NCBI GenBank assembly: GCA_016871715.1
Contig: VHCO01000046.1
Span: 1-38,738 of the forward strand
Origin: Verrucomicrobiota bacterium
Lineage (GTDB): Bacteria; Verrucomicrobiota; Verrucomicrobiia; Limisphaerales; J093
Direction: 5' to 3'
DNA length: 38,738 bases
The notes beneath the pieces are model-generated. The model ran no database searches and had not been told where the DNA came from. It worked only from the letters and a program-made list of their open reading frames with translations. Below, piece by piece: positions 10,802 to 19,618 of this stretch. The translations under genes were made by a program, and so were the position numbers. The number at the start of each line of letters is the position of its first letter. Position 1 is the first letter of the stretch.

Positions 10802-12283
10802 CTACGGCTCGCGCACCAAGCGCAGCGCGATGTCCTCGACGAACGGCGGGGAAGTAAGGTTGAGGCGTCCGGAGCGGTGCCGGACGGTGTCACCGAGTTC
10901 GGAGGCGCCGGTGCGTGGGTTGAGCCACTCGGGGCTGTAAGAACCGGGCGGCAGATCGAGCTCGAGGCGGGCGGTCTCGGTGGGGAGGGGTCCTTGGTTC
11001 CACTTACGACCCTTGGGTGGGTGGGCCACATAGATTGCCCAGGCGTCGTCACGCTGGGCCAAGGCGCGGGCGGTGTAGGGGGTTGGGGCGACGGCGACGA
11101 TCAGGGCCGGGGCCGGTTGCAAGGCCAGGAGATCGAATCGGAGCAGGAACTGCTTGAGGAAGCCGAGTTGTCGGCGGAGGACTGGGTTGCCGCCTCCAGG
11201 TTGCGAACTCGGGTAGAGGAATGAACCGTCTTCGTGTCCTACCGCGAAGGAATAGTCGAGGTGGTTAAAGAGCCCGCCGCCAGCCATGAGGAAATCCCAG
11301 CCCTCGATTCGGTAGGGGGCGTCGTTGGTACTGTTGAAGCCGGTCTCGTTATCGCCGATGACTTTGTTAAGACCGTAGTTGAGGGCGACGGCGTCGGGCG
11401 GGGTGGCGTAATGGAAGTTGAAGATGGAGAGGGCGGGATGCGGCTCGGCGATGCGGGCGCTGCCGTTGGCGACGTTTTGGGAGATGAGGTGCCGCACGCC
11501 CAGCGCCTGTTCGGTCGCCGCGATCACGTCCGCGATGCGGTGTTGCCAGGCGCGGGTCACCCCGCCGAAGTAGGGCTCGTTGCACAGCTCGTAATAGAGG
11601 TTATCGAAATCCTTGAGTTCGGTGACGAGCTGGCGCACGAGCGCCTCTTGGATGGGGAGCAGGCCGCCGTGGCGGTCGAGCGTGTAGACATTCGTGCGCG
11701 CCACGGCGCCGACGGCATTGACGTTATTGGCGGCGTTCATCGGGCTCAGACGCCATTGCGAGTCCTCGTAGAACGGGCAGAAGAGGTTCAGTTCGACCAC
11801 CACGCCGGCCCGGCTGGCCGCCACCAGGAAATCCTTCAGGCGGGCGAAGTAGGCGGGGTCCCAGCGGGCGAGGTCGAACTTGTTACCGCCGTTGGCGTAG
11901 CCGGGCTGGTCGCTGCGGGCCCAGGGGCTGATGAATCGGCCGGGCGCGGGTGCGAGGGTGTTTCGTGTGATGTTGAAGGCGCCGGCCGGCTCGACGTAGG
12001 CACCGGTGAAGGTGCGCGTCAGGTTGAGGCCATCCGCCGCCAACGTTTCGAGGTACTTCCGATAATCGAAGTCCAGGTTCAAGACGGCGCCGTAGTGCTC
12101 GCCCGAAGTGATCAACACGGTGGGTTGCCCGCGAAAGCGGAAGTAATGGGGATTGTCCGGATGCAGTTCGATGGGAGAGGGGGCGGCCAGCGCCAGCCCC
12201 CCAAGGCTAGCGATCCAGCAGGAACGACCGACCGTGCGCCGGAGAAGCCGAGCCAGTGCGAGTGTGTGCGGCAGCGTTGACAT
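10802..12283 (-). CDS. Secreted glycoside hydrolase-like TIM-barrel protein (GH5-like clan A)
   Basis: A 493-residue protein with a signal-like N-terminus: two Arg pairs, a hydrophobic stretch, and likely cleavage near the Ala-Ala-Pro at 33-35. The mature part starts with HPDNPHYFRFRGQPTVL and LNLTRTFTGAYVEPAG, as in clan A (beta/alpha)8 hydrolases. Plausible catalytic residues are Glu236 in YYELCNEPYFGG (acid/base, after Asn as in clan GH-A) and Glu313 in VIGDNETGF (nucleophile). The C-terminal 100 residues look like a beta-rich domain ending in VEDIALRLV. Substrate cannot be read from sequence. The next gene upstream on the same strand is a GH-unrelated VIT/vWA protein 181 bases away, so an operon is uncertain. 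Confidence 0.75.
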   Translation of the reverse strand: MSTLPHTLALARLLRRTVGRSCWIASLGGLALAAPSPIELHPDNPHYFRFRGQPTVLITSGEHYGAVLNLDFDYRKYLETLAADGLNLTRTFTGAYVEPAGAFNITRNTLAPAPGRFISPWARSDQPGYANGGNKFDLARWDPAYFARLKDFLVAASRAGVVVELNLFCPFYEDSQWRLSPMNAANNVNAVGAVARTNVYTLDRHGGLLPIQEALVRQLVTELKDFDNLYYELCNEPYFGGVTRAWQHRIADVIAATEQALGVRHLISQNVANGSARIAEPHPALSIFNFHYATPPDAVALNYGLNKVIGDNETGFNSTNDAPYRIEGWDFLMAGGGLFNHLDYSFAVGHEDGSFLYPSSQPGGGNPVLRRQLGFLKQFLLRFDLLALQPAPALIVAVAPTPYTARALAQRDDAWAIYVAHPPKGRKWNQGPLPTETARLELDLPPGSYSPEWLNPRTGASELGDTVRHRSGRLNLTSPPFVEDIALRLVREP

Positions 12284-12327
12284 GCCCTACGCCATAGCAG
12301 GCCGCGCCCGCCTGACAAGCAGAGAAT

Positions 12328-12348
12328 GGCGGCCGGCGGCCGGCGGCC
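12328..12348. repeat. Three tandem copies of GGCGGCC
   Basis: The 7-base unit GGCGGCC is repeated three times without interruption, in the gap between the hydrolase start and the stop of the VIT/vWA gene. Slippage between copies would change the length of this gap only, not a protein. Confidence 0.7.
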
Positions 12349-12464
12349 GGTTGGTCGAAGCCGGGCGAAGCACGTGCGGGGCGCGACGGGCCGGACCCTA
12401 GGCGCCTTCGGCACGGCTGGGCGAGGGCCGGGAACCTAGCCCACGGGCCGGCGGGTGCAGGCGC

Positions 12465-14930
12465 TCACTCGTACACTTCGATGACCGTATCGCCGAGGAC
12501 GAACTGAACGTTTTGGCCGAGGGCCAGCCAGGGTCGGACCTCTGCGTTTCGGAGCAAGAGGTCGAAGTACTCGGCGGAGTTGAACGGGATGCGGACTTGC
12601 TTCGGCTGCGAGAGAGTTTGCACGCGGGTGTCGACCCACTGGTTGCCGTTGAGGAAGAAGGTTCGACCGTTCACGAAACGGTTCTGCTGGGTATACTCGA
12701 GAATGTTGGCCGGGGTAGCCACGGCGGTTGCGTCCGGCAGCCCAGCGCTCCGGGCGGGCGCCGGCGCGGTGACCACCGGCGTGCCGCCGCTGGGCGCTGG
12801 CGCGGTGGCGAGGAAAGGCGCCTGAGGCGCGGCCGGGGTGGGGCGACTCGGCGCGACCGAACCTGCACGGAGCATCATCCGGAGGGAGCGATCGGCTTCG
12901 GCATTGCCCTGGGCGAGGGCTTCGGCGACCTGGGTGGCGGCCCGATTGGCGAGACCGTAGCGGGCGGCCGCCACGGCGGCGGCGCCCGAGGTATCTTGCT
13001 TGAAGGCGTCGTACGACTGCCGGCTAAGCTCGAAGGCGGCGCGGTCGGTGTCGAACTGGGGCAGCGATTGCTGGGCTAAGGGGACGCGGCGCCGTTGTTC
13101 GTCTTCATGGATGAGGTACGCGGTATAGGGTGTGACGATGCCGTACTGGCGCGCCAACTCGCTCACCTCGTCGCGCAGCTCGGCGCTCTCGCCGCGCAGC
13201 CGGATTTCATCCAGCAAGAACCCGATGCGGCGCGTGGCCCACAACCGGGGAATGAACTCGTGCTCGGTGGCGTTTCCCGGGAATTGGGCGTCGAACTCGA
13301 AGCGGCGGGGTTTCCCCTGAACGGTTCCCTCGAGGGCGAGTTGGCCTCGGCCTGGGCCGGTGTAGCGTCCTGCCAGGACCAGTTGCTCGCCGCGGAAGAG
13401 GTCAGGCAACGGCGATGGGTAGAGCTGGGTGGGGCGGATGTCGGCGGGGAAGATCAGCTTGAGGTTGGCGAGCACGGGGTCTTTCACTTTGGCGTAGAAG
13501 TTCGACAGCTTCACTTCGAGGTCTTCGTCGGGAAGGACGTAGGCGCTGGAGGCGTGAGTGGTTTCGGCGATGCGGTCCAGCAGGTGCGTGTTGACGTCGT
13601 GACCGAGGCCGAAACAGAAGATCCGCGGGGCACCCTGGCCGACGCCCTTGACCGCGGCCACGATCGCGTCCGTGTCGGTCGCGCCCACGGTGGGCCGGCC
13701 GTCGGTCAAGAAAATGACCAGGTACGGTCGCTCGTGTGTGGTCGGTCGCGCCGCGAGGGCTAGTTGGAGCGCGTCGTGGATGGCGGTGCCACCGATCGGG
13801 CGGAGGTTTGCGATGAATTGGGCGGCGCGCTCGCGGTTGGCGCGTTCGGCGGGGACGAGCTTGCCGAAGAGTGGCTCGGTCTCGGTCGAGAAACGGATCA
13901 CCTCGAACCGGTCCGCGTCGTTCAGGTTTTCGACGCAGAAGCGCAGGGCCAGCTTGGCTTGCTGGAGCTTTTGGCCGGCCATCGAGCCCGAGGTGTCGAG
14001 CACCAAAGCGACATCCTTCGGCTGGGCCGGCTCGCCCCGCGTGTCGAAGGCGGGCGCCGCGAGCAAGAGGAAGTAGCCGGCATCGGCACCGGTGCGGTAG
14101 GTCATGAGGTTGAGGCCGACCGGGCCGGGTTCGAGAGCGAAGAAGAGCTGGAAGTCGGTGTCGGGCCTGACTTGGCTGGCCTCGAAGCGGACGGTGGCGC
14201 GGTGGTCGCCGTGCCGCTGGATCTCGACTTTATGACTCGGGGAGTAGATGGACTTGAGGGCGCGTTGCGCTTCGAGGTCGAGCGCGAGTCGGACGCTGGC
14301 GAGGGGTTGGGCGGAGAACTTCTCGGTGTTGAGGGGGTAAAGGTAACGGACCAGGCCGGCGTCGGCCGGGAGGACCTGGGTGTAGGAGAGCTGGACCCGC
14401 TTCTTGCTGTGCGGCTCGATGGGGAAGATGCGCACCTTAAAGGTGTCGCGCCCCACGTATTCGAGCAGGGCCGGGTCGCGGTGTTGGCGGACGATGTCCT
14501 CGTAGATCTTGCGCGCCTTTTCGGCCGGCAACAGCTCCGCTGCGACGGGCTGACCGTTGATGTCCATGCTGAACTTGTCGAGCTGAGCGCCTTTGGGAAC
14601 GGGGAAGATGTAGGTGCCTTCCAGCGTACGGTCGTTGGGGTTGTAGAACTCCTGATCGACCGCGGTCACGGCCACCTGGTCCCGCACCTTGATGTCCACA
14701 TGATGGTACCGGACCGCAAGCGGGGCGAAGGTGTACACCCGGGGTGGCGGGGGCGCCGGACGCGGGGGTGGGGGTTGGGGCGGCCGCGGCCCGGGCCAAG
14801 GCGGGGGCACGGGGTGAGGCGGCGGGATGCGCGGCATGGGGAAGGGGTCGTGGACGATGATGAGGCCATCGGCGAGGGCGGGTCCGACGGCCAGGGCCAA
14901 GGCCAGGAGGGAGAGCAGGCGGCATTTCAT
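12465..14930 (-). CDS. VIT and von Willebrand factor A domain protein, exported
   Basis: An 821-residue protein with a signal peptide (residues 1-20), a Pro-rich stalk (about 27-63), a VIT domain (about 66-195, with DQEFYNPNDRTLEGTYIFP and EKARKIYEDI) and a vWA domain from about 305 to 490. The metal-ion-dependent adhesion site is intact: DTSGS at 312-316, GGTAIHDAL and FLTDGRP. VIT plus vWA is the arrangement of inter-alpha-trypsin inhibitor heavy chains, and bacterial relatives are surface or periplasmic proteins of unclear function, presumably binding partner proteins. The C-terminal third includes an Ala/Pro-rich linker (about 670-730) and a final region ending FVLGDTVIEVYE. A 10-bp hairpin lies just upstream of the start codon. 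Confidence 0.85.
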   Translation of the reverse strand: MKCRLLSLLALALAVGPALADGLIIVHDPFPMPRIPPPHPVPPPWPGPRPPQPPPPRPAPPPPRVYTFAPLAVRYHHVDIKVRDQVAVTAVDQEFYNPNDRTLEGTYIFPVPKGAQLDKFSMDINGQPVAAELLPAEKARKIYEDIVRQHRDPALLEYVGRDTFKVRIFPIEPHSKKRVQLSYTQVLPADAGLVRYLYPLNTEKFSAQPLASVRLALDLEAQRALKSIYSPSHKVEIQRHGDHRATVRFEASQVRPDTDFQLFFALEPGPVGLNLMTYRTGADAGYFLLLAAPAFDTRGEPAQPKDVALVLDTSGSMAGQKLQQAKLALRFCVENLNDADRFEVIRFSTETEPLFGKLVPAERANRERAAQFIANLRPIGGTAIHDALQLALAARPTTHERPYLVIFLTDGRPTVGATDTDAIVAAVKGVGQGAPRIFCFGLGHDVNTHLLDRIAETTHASSAYVLPDEDLEVKLSNFYAKVKDPVLANLKLIFPADIRPTQLYPSPLPDLFRGEQLVLAGRYTGPGRGQLALEGTVQGKPRRFEFDAQFPGNATEHEFIPRLWATRRIGFLLDEIRLRGESAELRDEVSELARQYGIVTPYTAYLIHEDEQRRRVPLAQQSLPQFDTDRAAFELSRQSYDAFKQDTSGAAAVAAARYGLANRAATQVAEALAQGNAEADRSLRMMLRAGSVAPSRPTPAAPQAPFLATAPAPSGGTPVVTAPAPARSAGLPDATAVATPANILEYTQQNRFVNGRTFFLNGNQWVDTRVQTLSQPKQVRIPFNSAEYFDLLLRNAEVRPWLALGQNVQFVLGDTVIEVYE

Positions 14931-15246
14931 AGCGACTTAGACGGTTGCGGCGCTTAGGCGTTAGACGGGAAGCGCCGTACCGTGCTCCCGGTCGTCGCTT
15001 GGTTGGAGGTGGGCCGGCGAAGACTCGAGCCCGGCGCCCCGGTCCCCAGCCCACCCGCGCCCGATCGCGCCGCAGTGGCGCCACCGGCCGCGCTCAGCAC
15101 GCATTCGGCGAGCATTCGGGTTGCCAAATCGGAGGCGGGGAGGGAGGCTGAGAGCCGACCTGGACCTCGGCTGTGGCACGATGGTCGTGTCGTCGTGGTT
15201 CGGTCAGAGTGGGGGCGCAGCCCCGCAAACGGCATCGCAGCACCGC
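14931..15246. other. Divergent intergenic region between the VIT/vWA gene and the thymidylate synthase gene
   Basis: These 316 bases separate two divergent genes and must hold both promoters. I can identify only the leader hairpin of the minus-strand gene. The frame of the thymidylate synthase is open back to 15121, but the residues before 15247 look like translated noise. Confidence 0.5.
14946..14979 (-). promoter_or_regulatory. Hairpin in the leader of the VIT/vWA gene
   Basis: CGGCGCTT at 14948-14955 and AAGCGCCG at 14970-14977 pair perfectly, and two further pairs (one G-T) extend the stem to ten. The loop is 14 bases. It lies about 15 bases upstream of the ATG, so if transcribed it would sit beside the ribosome site. 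Function unknown. Confidence 0.4.
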
Positions 15247-16092
15247 ATGAAAGGCATACCGATTCTGCACGTGGAAGGCGAGAGCATTGCACAGGCTTGG
15301 GAGCTGAGCTTGATCGCGCTTCACGAGCACGGCTGTAACCTCGCCACCGAGTACGATAAACCGGGCGATCCGCCCAGCAAAGACGCCACCATGATCGTCA
15401 GCATCGCCGATCCGCTGCGCGAGCCGATGATCCACAAGGATTTTCCTGGCGGCCCGCTCGAGTTGCAGGAGTACGTCATGGAAGTGTGTGAGGGCATCAA
15501 GGATCACCTGGTGCGCGACCCGCAGGATCCGACCGACACGCGCTGGGAGTACACGTACCATCAGCGCTTGTTCGGCTACGAAGTCCCCGGTCGGTCGCCC
15601 ATCGACCAAATCGAGGGTCTGTGCCAAAAGTTGGCCAAAACTCCGCACACCCGCCGGGCCCAAGCCATCACCTGGAAGGTGTGGGAGGACAACGACTGCT
15701 ACGACCCGGCCTGCTTGCAGAGCCTTTGGTGTCGGCTGCTCGAGCAGGAGGGCCAGGCGGTCCTGAGCCTGAACGTGCGGTTCCGCTCGAATGACGCTTA
15801 CAAGGCGGCCTTCATGAACATCTTCGCGCTGGTGCAGCTCCAGCAGCGCATGGCTGTCCGCATTGCCGAGTTGACCGGGCGTCCGGTGACGGTAGGTCGG
15901 TACTGTCACATGGTCGACAGCTACCACATCTACGGCTCTTATTTCCGGGAGTTCGAGGGCCGGTTCCTGGGCGCGCTCGGCAAGCGCACCTTGGCTCAAC
16001 GCACCCTCCACTATGCCGATCTCAAAGAGATGATGGAGGCGGCCCGACCGGTCATCCTCGAGAAGGCCCGGAGCCTGGCCCAACCGAAGTAG
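15247..16092 (+). CDS. Divergent thymidylate synthase (ThyA family)
   Basis: Predicted to methylate dUMP to dTMP with methylenetetrahydrofolate. Overall similarity to standard ThyA is low, but the catalytic set is in the right order: Arg136-Arg137 (TRRAQAITW), the nucleophile Cys156 in DPACLQSLW, RSND at 180-183 (ThyA RSxD, phosphate and base contacts), Asn191 (FMNIFAL) and DSYHIY at 224-229 (ThyA DxHxY). The Asn at 191 corresponds to the residue that selects dUMP; dCMP hydroxymethylases have Asp there. The protein has 281 residues and begins at the ATG at 15247, where MKGIPILHVEGESIAQAWE opens the domain; upstream in-frame residues look like noise. There is no dihydrofolate reductase gene next to it. 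A nucleotide hydroxymethylase role is the main alternative. Confidence 0.72.
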   Translation: MKGIPILHVEGESIAQAWELSLIALHEHGCNLATEYDKPGDPPSKDATMIVSIADPLREPMIHKDFPGGPLELQEYVMEVCEGIKDHLVRDPQDPTDTRWEYTYHQRLFGYEVPGRSPIDQIEGLCQKLAKTPHTRRAQAITWKVWEDNDCYDPACLQSLWCRLLEQEGQAVLSLNVRFRSNDAYKAAFMNIFALVQLQQRMAVRIAELTGRPVTVGRYCHMVDSYHIYGSYFREFEGRFLGALGKRTLAQRTLHYADLKEMMEAARPVILEKARSLAQPK

Positions 16093-16147
16093 GTCCGCGG
16101 GCTTTCGGCGCCGGGAGGGCCCGGTCTGGGGTCAGCGACCGCAGGGT

Positions 16148-18136
16148 TCAGCCATCTCGTCCCTTGAGCGGCGCGATTTGGACCCGGTCGAGTTGGACCC
16201 CTTCCACCCGGAACTGAAGCCGACCCACGGTCAATTCCGGACGATAGGAAATCATCGTGCGCTGGCCTGCGATTTCCGCGTCCACGAGGGATCCGCCGAT
16301 CTTCTGGGAGTGTTGGGCGATGACGCGCAGGGTGAACGGTTGGTCGACGCCCAGAAGATTCTCGATCGCGTAGTTGCCAGCGTGGTGCGGCGCCCCGCCC
16401 TCCCGCAACGACTTCTGCCGCTCCGGCAACCCATGGGCTGAAACGGGACCGAATTGGGCGCGCCGGTTCCCCAGGTGAAGTTGCAGTTCGCAAGCAGCCT
16501 GCACTCCGCTCCTGGGCAGGAACGAGATGGCCAACTGGCCCGGAGTCTGCCGGAAAGGTGAAATGTGGCACTCGAGCAGAAACGATTGGCTCTCGGTGGG
16601 GAACGCGGCCGTGTTGGTCACGGCGGTCGCCAGTGCCCGCGGCGCCGCGGTGGGAGGGGTGATTTCCTTCATCCACTTCGAGCCGATCCTCCCGTCGGGG
16701 AACTGAATCAGCTCGCGGATGAGCAGGTTCCCACCCCACCCGCGGATGGGAATCCAGGCCGCCATGAGGAAGCGGCCACCGGCGATTTGCGCCACCGAGG
16801 GCACGTTCGACCCGTCGTAGAAGTCCAGCCCCTGCCGCGCCAGATCTTCATAAGCCGAGTCGGGCGCGCTGGCCGGTTTGGACCAAAGCCCGGTGAACCC
16901 GCCGATGATGTAGTCGAACTCGCCCCACCGGAAGAAGAAGGTGCAGTCGCCTCCGGGCGGAAACTGCGGGCTGACGCAGCGCCACCCCCCGTCGATCGCG
17001 TCCGATTCCCAGATGCCTTGGGAACGGTAGTTCGCCAGCAGTCGCAGCCGACCGCTGGGATCGGTGTAGACGGTTGGGTTTTCGCACGGATGAAACATGA
17101 CACCCGATTTCCGGAATCGCGCGACGCCGTCCAGGCTGACGGCGTAGGTCGACCCGGCGGGCACTCCCGGTGCGGTGTTCCGGTCGAACCGACCCGTGCG
17201 CCCGTTCCGTTGCAGATACTCCCATTGCGCAGGGAGGGTGGTTTTGGCCTGGGGATAGACGCGGGTGGTGTGCAGACCGTAACTGAGGCACAACTGCTCA
17301 TTCAAGACGAACGGCGCGCCGGTGCCGATGCATTCCCATTGTTCTTCCGGCGGCGTCGCCGCCTCGTGCTCGGTCCAGGTCTTGAAGTCTTGGGTTGAGA
17401 GGTGCTCGAAGTAATGCGCGCCGCACCCGAACTTACTTTGGTGATGGCGGCGGTCGTACAGGTAGAAGAGATGATAGCGCCCTTGGTGGGAGAGGGTGGC
17501 CACGTCACCGACCCAGTTGTTGTGTCCTTGGGGGAGCCAGTATTGAATCCCGGGCGCCGTGCGGGGAGGCGGCACGCGCCGCGACTCGGGCCGGATGCCG
17601 GGGAGATAGAGCGCCGCGCTCCGCCCATACTCGCCGTCCAGCGTCCAAACGGTTCGCTCCGGCCAGCGCGGATAGCCGAACGGAAAGTCGTTATCGAGCA
17701 TGGCGCCGTCGACGTAGAGTTTCCAGTCCGGGCCCGAGAAGTGCAGGACGAGCTCGTGCTCCCCTTCCCACCGCTCGAGCATCGCGAGCGGAATGCCGAT
17801 GGTCATGTCCTTCCAGTCCGGATGCTCGAGGGAGTGGAGGACAAGCGTCGCCTCGAGCACCGGGACCGAACCGTCGGCGAGTTGGTAGGCCGGGTAATTC
17901 TGACGGGTGCGATCGCCGGGGTCATGCTGGTGCAACCGCACGCGGAGAACCTCCGGGATCTCGAGGACTTCTTTTTCACCCTCGAACCGCTTCAAGTCTA
18001 ACGTCAGCTTGAGGGTGAAACTGCCGGGGCCATTCGTGGGGGCTGCGATTTCGGCTTGCGGCGCTTGAACACTGAGGGTGCTCAGGGGCGGCTGATCGGT
18101 GTGGAACAGCCAGACCAGCGTCAGGAGTTCGACCAT
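16148..18136 (-). CDS. GH32/GH43-like beta-propeller glycoside hydrolase with N-terminal LamG-like domain
   Basis: The 662 residues divide into an N-terminal concanavalin-like part (about 30-165, with LVLHFSGPDWKLYVDGAML) and a five-bladed propeller resembling family GH32. The first propeller blade, NNWVGDVATLSHQGRYHLFY, aligns with the WMNDPNG...YHLFYQ motif, making Asp211 the probable nucleophile; HLSTQDFKTWTEH matches the following blade. Family GH32 enzymes cut fructans or sucrose, but the ligand motifs here are diverged and a C-terminal beta-sandwich-like region is also present. The ATG at 18136 is preceded by GGAGA seven bases upstream, which favours it over the longer frame to 18250. 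A signal peptide is not clear, since the first residues are hydrophobic but lack positive charges. Confidence 0.68.
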   Translation of the reverse strand: MVELLTLVWLFHTDQPPLSTLSVQAPQAEIAAPTNGPGSFTLKLTLDLKRFEGEKEVLEIPEVLRVRLHQHDPGDRTRQNYPAYQLADGSVPVLEATLVLHSLEHPDWKDMTIGIPLAMLERWEGEHELVLHFSGPDWKLYVDGAMLDNDFPFGYPRWPERTVWTLDGEYGRSAALYLPGIRPESRRVPPPRTAPGIQYWLPQGHNNWVGDVATLSHQGRYHLFYLYDRRHHQSKFGCGAHYFEHLSTQDFKTWTEHEAATPPEEQWECIGTGAPFVLNEQLCLSYGLHTTRVYPQAKTTLPAQWEYLQRNGRTGRFDRNTAPGVPAGSTYAVSLDGVARFRKSGVMFHPCENPTVYTDPSGRLRLLANYRSQGIWESDAIDGGWRCVSPQFPPGGDCTFFFRWGEFDYIIGGFTGLWSKPASAPDSAYEDLARQGLDFYDGSNVPSVAQIAGGRFLMAAWIPIRGWGGNLLIRELIQFPDGRIGSKWMKEITPPTAAPRALATAVTNTAAFPTESQSFLLECHISPFRQTPGQLAISFLPRSGVQAACELQLHLGNRRAQFGPVSAHGLPERQKSLREGGAPHHAGNYAIENLLGVDQPFTLRVIAQHSQKIGGSLVDAEIAGQRTMISYRPELTVGRLQFRVEGVQLDRVQIAPLKGRDG

Positions 18137-18492
18137 GGGTTTGTCTCCGAGATAGTGTGGTTCACGCTCAGGCCGGTGCAGGGTCGAGGTTCGGCTGGTG
18201 ACGACGGTGTTGCAGTTCTTTGAAGCGCAGAGTATCACCCCAAGTGCCATGGGACAACGTCAGACTTGTCCGCGTCGTTTGTCCGAGCCGATGACGAATC
18301 AGCGGAATGCGCTGAGGCCAGAATCCGTCGCGAAGCGGAGCGCGGATGGTCACGTCCGCCAAGCGGGCCTGACGCCCCGCGCCCCAGCGCCCCACAGGGA
18401 ACCTGCCGGGTTTCACCCGCGATGGCAGCCCTCAAGCACTACGCTAAGGATTCGGGACTGAAACCAAGTGCATGTCATGTCCGCTTAACACC
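18137..18492. other. Divergent intergenic region, no gene seen
   Basis: These 356 bases separate the GH32-like gene and the SGNH-like gene. Short Arg-rich frames on both strands have no recognisable content. I found no convincing promoter hexamers apart from the Shine-Dalgarno GGAGA of the minus-strand gene. Confidence 0.5.
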
Positions 18493-19596
18493 ATGAACTC
18501 GAGAACCATCGTTGCCAGCCTGCTCCTGTTCGGCTGGATCTCACTCCAGAGCCAGTCCAGCGGTGAACCCCTTGACTTCAATAAGGCCCGTCAGCTCATC
18601 CAAAAGCGCCAGAACGGCCTGAGGCTGTCCCCGGAGGAAAGCGCCTATCTCGAGCGCGCCATGGCCGCGCGCCGGGCTGGCGCTGGCGGCGGCGGCGGGC
18701 GGTTGACCAACCAGCGGCCGGCGCCCGACCATCTCACGCCGCTCACGGACCTTTCGTCAACCGAGCCGTATGAAGGCCAGGACGGCGGCCTGTATGGCGG
18801 CGGACGCAACACGCCCCCGGACGCCCACCGCCGGGCGGCGGAGGCCGAACTGGCTCAGATCCGCCCGCTCAACGCCGAGGGCGAGGCGGATGCAGCAGCG
18901 GGCGTCATCGGGTTCGTTGCCATCAGCATGTCGAACGCGACCCAGGAGTTTTCCCGCTTCAAACAGATCGCCGACCGCTCGCCGCTCAAGTCGACCCGGG
19001 TGGCCATCGTCGATTGCGCGCAAGGCGGCCAGGCCATGGCGGAATGGGCGCCCCCGGACGCGCCGCCTTGGGCGGAAGCGCGCCGCCGGTTGGCGCGGGC
19101 GGGCGTTTCGGCGCGACAGGTGCAGGTGGCCTGGGTGAAGCTGGCCAACAAAGGGCCGACCGGTTCGCTTCTGGATCACGGGCGCAAGCTCGAGCGCGAC
19201 ACGCTCGCTGTGCTGCACCATGCCAAGGCGCAGTTTCCCAATCTTCGGATCGTCTATCTGGGCAGCCGTATCTACGGCGGGTACGCCGTCGGGGGCCTGA
19301 ATCCCGAGCCGTACGCGTACGAAAGCGCGTTTGCCGCGCGTTGGCTCATCCAGCGGCAGATGCAGGGCGATGAGGACCTCGCGCTCACCCGGTCGCCGCT
19401 GCTGCTCTGGGGCCCGTACCTCTGGGCCGACGGCACCAACGGCCGCAAGCTCGACGCGCTGGTCTGGGAACGCGCGGATTTCGTCGCCGACGGCGTGCAT
19501 CCGAGCGATTCCGGCCGGCAGAAAGTCGCCGAGCTGATGCTGGCCTTCTTCACCACGGACTCGTTGGCCAACCCGTGGTTTGTCGAGAAACCCTGA
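18493..19596 (+). CDS. Exported SGNH-hydrolase-like protein
   Basis: A 367-residue protein with a signal peptide (about residues 1-24). A small hydrophilic N-terminal part follows, in which FNKARQLIQKRQNGLRLSPEE resembles a helical motif, then a Gly/Ala-rich linker. The main domain contains VIGFVAISMSNATQEF and ends with the block DFVADGVHPSDSGRQKVAE, which fits the Asp-x-x-His block of SGNH/GDSL esterases (DGVHP). A classic GDS nucleophile motif is not obvious; the serine in AISMSNA is the best candidate, so catalytic activity is uncertain. The in-frame ATG at 18472 is an alternative start seven codons earlier. The next gene begins 22 bases downstream. Confidence 0.6.
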   Translation: MNSRTIVASLLLFGWISLQSQSSGEPLDFNKARQLIQKRQNGLRLSPEESAYLERAMAARRAGAGGGGGRLTNQRPAPDHLTPLTDLSSTEPYEGQDGGLYGGGRNTPPDAHRRAAEAELAQIRPLNAEGEADAAAGVIGFVAISMSNATQEFSRFKQIADRSPLKSTRVAIVDCAQGGQAMAEWAPPDAPPWAEARRRLARAGVSARQVQVAWVKLANKGPTGSLLDHGRKLERDTLAVLHHAKAQFPNLRIVYLGSRIYGGYAVGGLNPEPYAYESAFAARWLIQRQMQGDEDLALTRSPLLLWGPYLWADGTNGRKLDALVWERADFVADGVHPSDSGRQKVAELMLAFFTTDSLANPWFVEKP

Positions 19597-19618
19597 CACC
19601 CGGCTCCCCCCGAGATCT

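Noticed and set aside
11234..12280. A 348-codon frame opposite the GH5-like hydrolase
   Set aside because: Shadow frame; the minus-strand product has a signal peptide and catalytic glutamates.
13764..14957. A 397-codon frame opposite the VIT/vWA gene
   Set aside because: Shadow of a well-supported minus-strand gene; translation is acidic and repetitive.
15094..16083. A 329-codon minus-strand frame opposite the thymidylate synthase
   Set aside because: The plus-strand product retains the ordered ThyA active site; this one has no features.
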